A DNA stretch of 6,647 bases from Thermoprotei archaeon (lineage in GTDB: Archaea > Thermoproteota > Methanomethylicia > Nezhaarchaeales > WYZ-LMO8). Shown piece by piece: positions 5,450-6,647 of the stretch (positions are counted from its first letter, which is position 1; every line of letters begins with the position of its first letter). The position numbers and the translations under genes are program-made. The DNA is taken from positions 1 through 6,647 of the forward strand of contig QMSF01000054.1 in the NCBI GenBank assembly GCA_003649565.1, in the 5' to 3' direction. The notes under the pieces are model-generated. The model was given only the letters and a program-made list of their open reading frames with translations, had not been told where the DNA came from and ran no database searches.

Positions 5450-5484
5450 AAAACATTGTTTTGACTGTTCGAAAACGTAGTTTT
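5450..5484. promoter_or_regulatory. Twin palindromes AAAAC-N3-GTTTT, candidate operator
   Basis: AAAACATTGTTTT (5450-5462) and AAAACGTAGTTTT (5472-5484) share identical 5-bp arms around different 3-nt centres, and their centres (5456 and 5478) are 22 bp apart, about two helical turns. The second copy overlaps a TTTTAAG TATA candidate and both lie between the upstream box and the GTG start. This suits a cooperatively bound dimeric repressor. The stems are weak as RNA hairpins, though the T-runs could also help terminate the upstream operon. Confidence 0.5.
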
Positions 5485-5512
5485 AAGTGGTGATTGCATT
5501 AATTGAATATGC

Positions 5513-6484
5513 GTGATTGAAAAGATAGAGCTTCGACAACTTGCTGGTGCAATAGCGTTTTCTCTACTCTTATCGGTTTCACTCTTTTACTTGACATTAG
5601 AAGTACCGAGAGCTCTGGATTTCTTGCTTCGCAATTTCTATCCTGACTTGTTTTTTGATGTTGAGGCTGCAAGAGAGATGATTGAGATGCTAAGACCCTA
5701 CGCGTTACTCGCATTAGCAGCAACAGCTTTATTGATAGTTATTGGTTTCTTCATGAAAAGAGGGTTTCTATCATTTCTCGGTGCATTCTCCATTTACATT
5801 CCTGTTTTCGGCTACTTCGCTTTTGCCATGTTCTTCTTAGCTGGCATAGGGATTTTAAGAGCATTGTGGATCCCTATAATGGATTTGAGCCCTGATGTTC
5901 TTAAGTTGGGGCATGTTGTTCTCCTGCCATTTATTGCTTTAAGTGCATTATTGCCAAGCCCCATGGATAGCGTTGTAATAATGACGATAACGCTTATAGT
6001 CATGTACTTAGGCCTCTTGATATTCTCTCTTGGAGTTGCAACGTGGCTTTATGGGAAGTTTAGGGGCTTTAAGCTCATTGACTTCTGGATTTACAGGTAT
6101 AGTAGACATCCTCAATACTTGGGATATATCATGTGGAGTTATGGATTACTGACATATACATGTGTAATGCCTTATGTTAGAGGTGCCCTGGCCATACCAC
6201 CTTCATTTCCTTGGTTAATCTCGACAATGATAGTTATTGGAGTAGCGCTAATTGAAGAGATGAAAATGAAGATTGAGATGGGCGAGAGATACCTTAATTA
6301 TTGTAAGAAGACGCCATTTATGCTTCCTCTGCCAAGGCCATTATCGAGAGCATTGAGCATGCCATTAAGGCTATCATCAAAAGTGCTTCATGGAGGAAAG
6401 AGGAGCGTTGCCTTGACATTGCTCATCTACATAGTGTTGTTGATGGTGCTTTCATTTCTCGTGGTCTCGCTTCTCAAATTGTAA
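5513..6484 (+). CDS. Polytopic membrane protein with ICMT/PEMT-like methyltransferase signature
   Basis: 323 aa from GTG 5513, the first possible start after an in-frame TGA; no good SD precedes it. Hydrophobic segments lie near residues 10-29, 63-80, 85-117, 132-148, 152-179, 204-220, 233-248 and 299-321. The signature is at 194-270: YRYSRHPQYLGYIMW (RHPQYLG 198-204), then IEEMKMKIEMGERYLNYCKKTPFMLP with Glu248-Glu249, Tyr260 and Tyr263. This matches the SAM-binding C-terminal part of isoprenylcysteine carboxyl and phospholipid methyltransferases and NnrU-like relatives, which methylate lipids or small hydrophobic groups at the membrane. The substrate cannot be assigned. After the conserved part comes a basic stretch (about 275-298) and one more helix, an extension this family does not usually have. 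It appears to be its own transcription unit. Confidence 0.8.
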   Translation: MIEKIELRQLAGAIAFSLLLSVSLFYLTLEVPRALDFLLRNFYPDLFFDVEAAREMIEMLRPYALLALAATALLIVIGFFMKRGFLSFLGAFSIYIPVFGYFAFAMFFLAGIGILRALWIPIMDLSPDVLKLGHVVLLPFIALSALLPSPMDSVVIMTITLIVMYLGLLIFSLGVATWLYGKFRGFKLIDFWIYRYSRHPQYLGYIMWSYGLLTYTCVMPYVRGALAIPPSFPWLISTMIVIGVALIEEMKMKIEMGERYLNYCKKTPFMLPLPRPLSRALSMPLRLSSKVLHGGKRSVALTLLIYIVLLMVLSFLVVSLLKL

Positions 6485-6528
6485 TGGACCTTTGATTGCA
6501 GTGCAAAGTCAATGTTTAATCTGTCTTG

Positions 6529-6606
6529 CTATTTTCTTTGAACTATCGATGTGAGGGCCTTATATATGAAGATGAGGGCTACGGTTATTACTATTCCTGA
6601 AATCAC
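6529..6606 (-). CDS. Possible tiny membrane peptide (25 aa)
   Basis: On the minus strand, GTG 6606 to TAG 6531-6529 encodes VISGIVITVALIFIYKALTS followed by IVQRK: one clean hydrophobic helix and a basic end. GAGGTGA, a strong SD match, lies at 6631-6625, but the spacer to the GTG is 18 nt, too long, and no ATG/GTG/TTG lies in frame at the ideal distance. It may be the tail of a gene continuing beyond the window by frameshift, a small ORF, or chance. The rest of 6485-6647 holds only a TATA-like CTTATATAT at 6559-6567. Confidence 0.2.
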   Translation of the reverse strand: MISGIVITVALIFIYKALTSIVQRK

Positions 6607-6647
6607 GATATCGCTCGTCTAGACTCACCTCACTTCAACAATAGAGA

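Noticed and set aside
6490..6508. CTTTG/CAAAG inverted repeat after the methyltransferase-like gene as a terminator
   Set aside because: Only a 5-bp stem with a 9-nt loop and no clean T-run directly after it; too weak to call.
1..6647. tRNA, rRNA or CRISPR array
   Set aside because: I saw no cloverleaf-like T-arm consensus, no rRNA motifs and no regularly spaced repeats of CRISPR length.

Overview
The window looks like chromosomal DNA from a thermophile-type archaeon, probably of the Thermoproteota/TACK group, though I cannot name a genus. The signs are: an AbrB/SpoVT-fold regulator with a TATA box just upstream of its start; AT-rich TATA-like boxes before transcription units; Shine-Dalgarno (SD) sequences of the GGAGGT type inside an operon; frequent TTG/GTG starts; heavy use of AGG/AGA and ATA codons; and an HdrD-type double-CCG iron-sulfur protein.

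Layout. Bases 1-57 may be the last codons of a plus-strand gene, possibly a TnpB-like transposase tail. It converges on an 84-aa AbrB-family protein on the minus strand (59-313). Upstream of that gene is a TATA box directly beside a perfect 14-bp palindrome, a candidate autoregulatory operator. Bases 314-579 hold no firm gene, only a possible small ORF with a good SD at 498. An MFS transporter lies on the minus strand (580-1776). A 104-bp AT-rich divergent promoter region separates it from a tight plus-strand operon of three genes: an extended SDR-fold NAD(P) protein (1881-2810), a PCMH-type FAD oxidoreductase (2811-4205, TTG start, no gap), and a two-[4Fe-4S], two-CCG iron-sulfur protein (4220-5419, TTG start). 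A separate membrane protein with an ICMT/PEMT-like methyltransferase signature follows (5513-6484). Its promoter carries two copies of AAAAC-N3-GTTTT spaced 22 bp apart. The last 160 bases hold only a possible tiny membrane ORF on the minus strand.

How the genes may work together. The flavoprotein and the CCG iron-sulfur protein look like a GlcD/GlcF- or HdrD-style two-component dehydrogenase, in which electrons from an organic substrate pass from FAD through the iron-sulfur clusters to a membrane or soluble carrier. The flavoprotein lacks the metal-binding motif of glycolate/D-lactate dehydrogenases and ends like the vanillyl-alcohol oxidase/4-cresol dehydrogenase group, including a Tyr-Arg pair. 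The SDR-fold partner has His and Tyr where the catalytic Tyr and Lys of YxxxK should be. Together with the divergent MFS permease this suggests an uncharacterised uptake-and-oxidation module, possibly for an aromatic or other bulky alcohol. That substrate idea is inference only.
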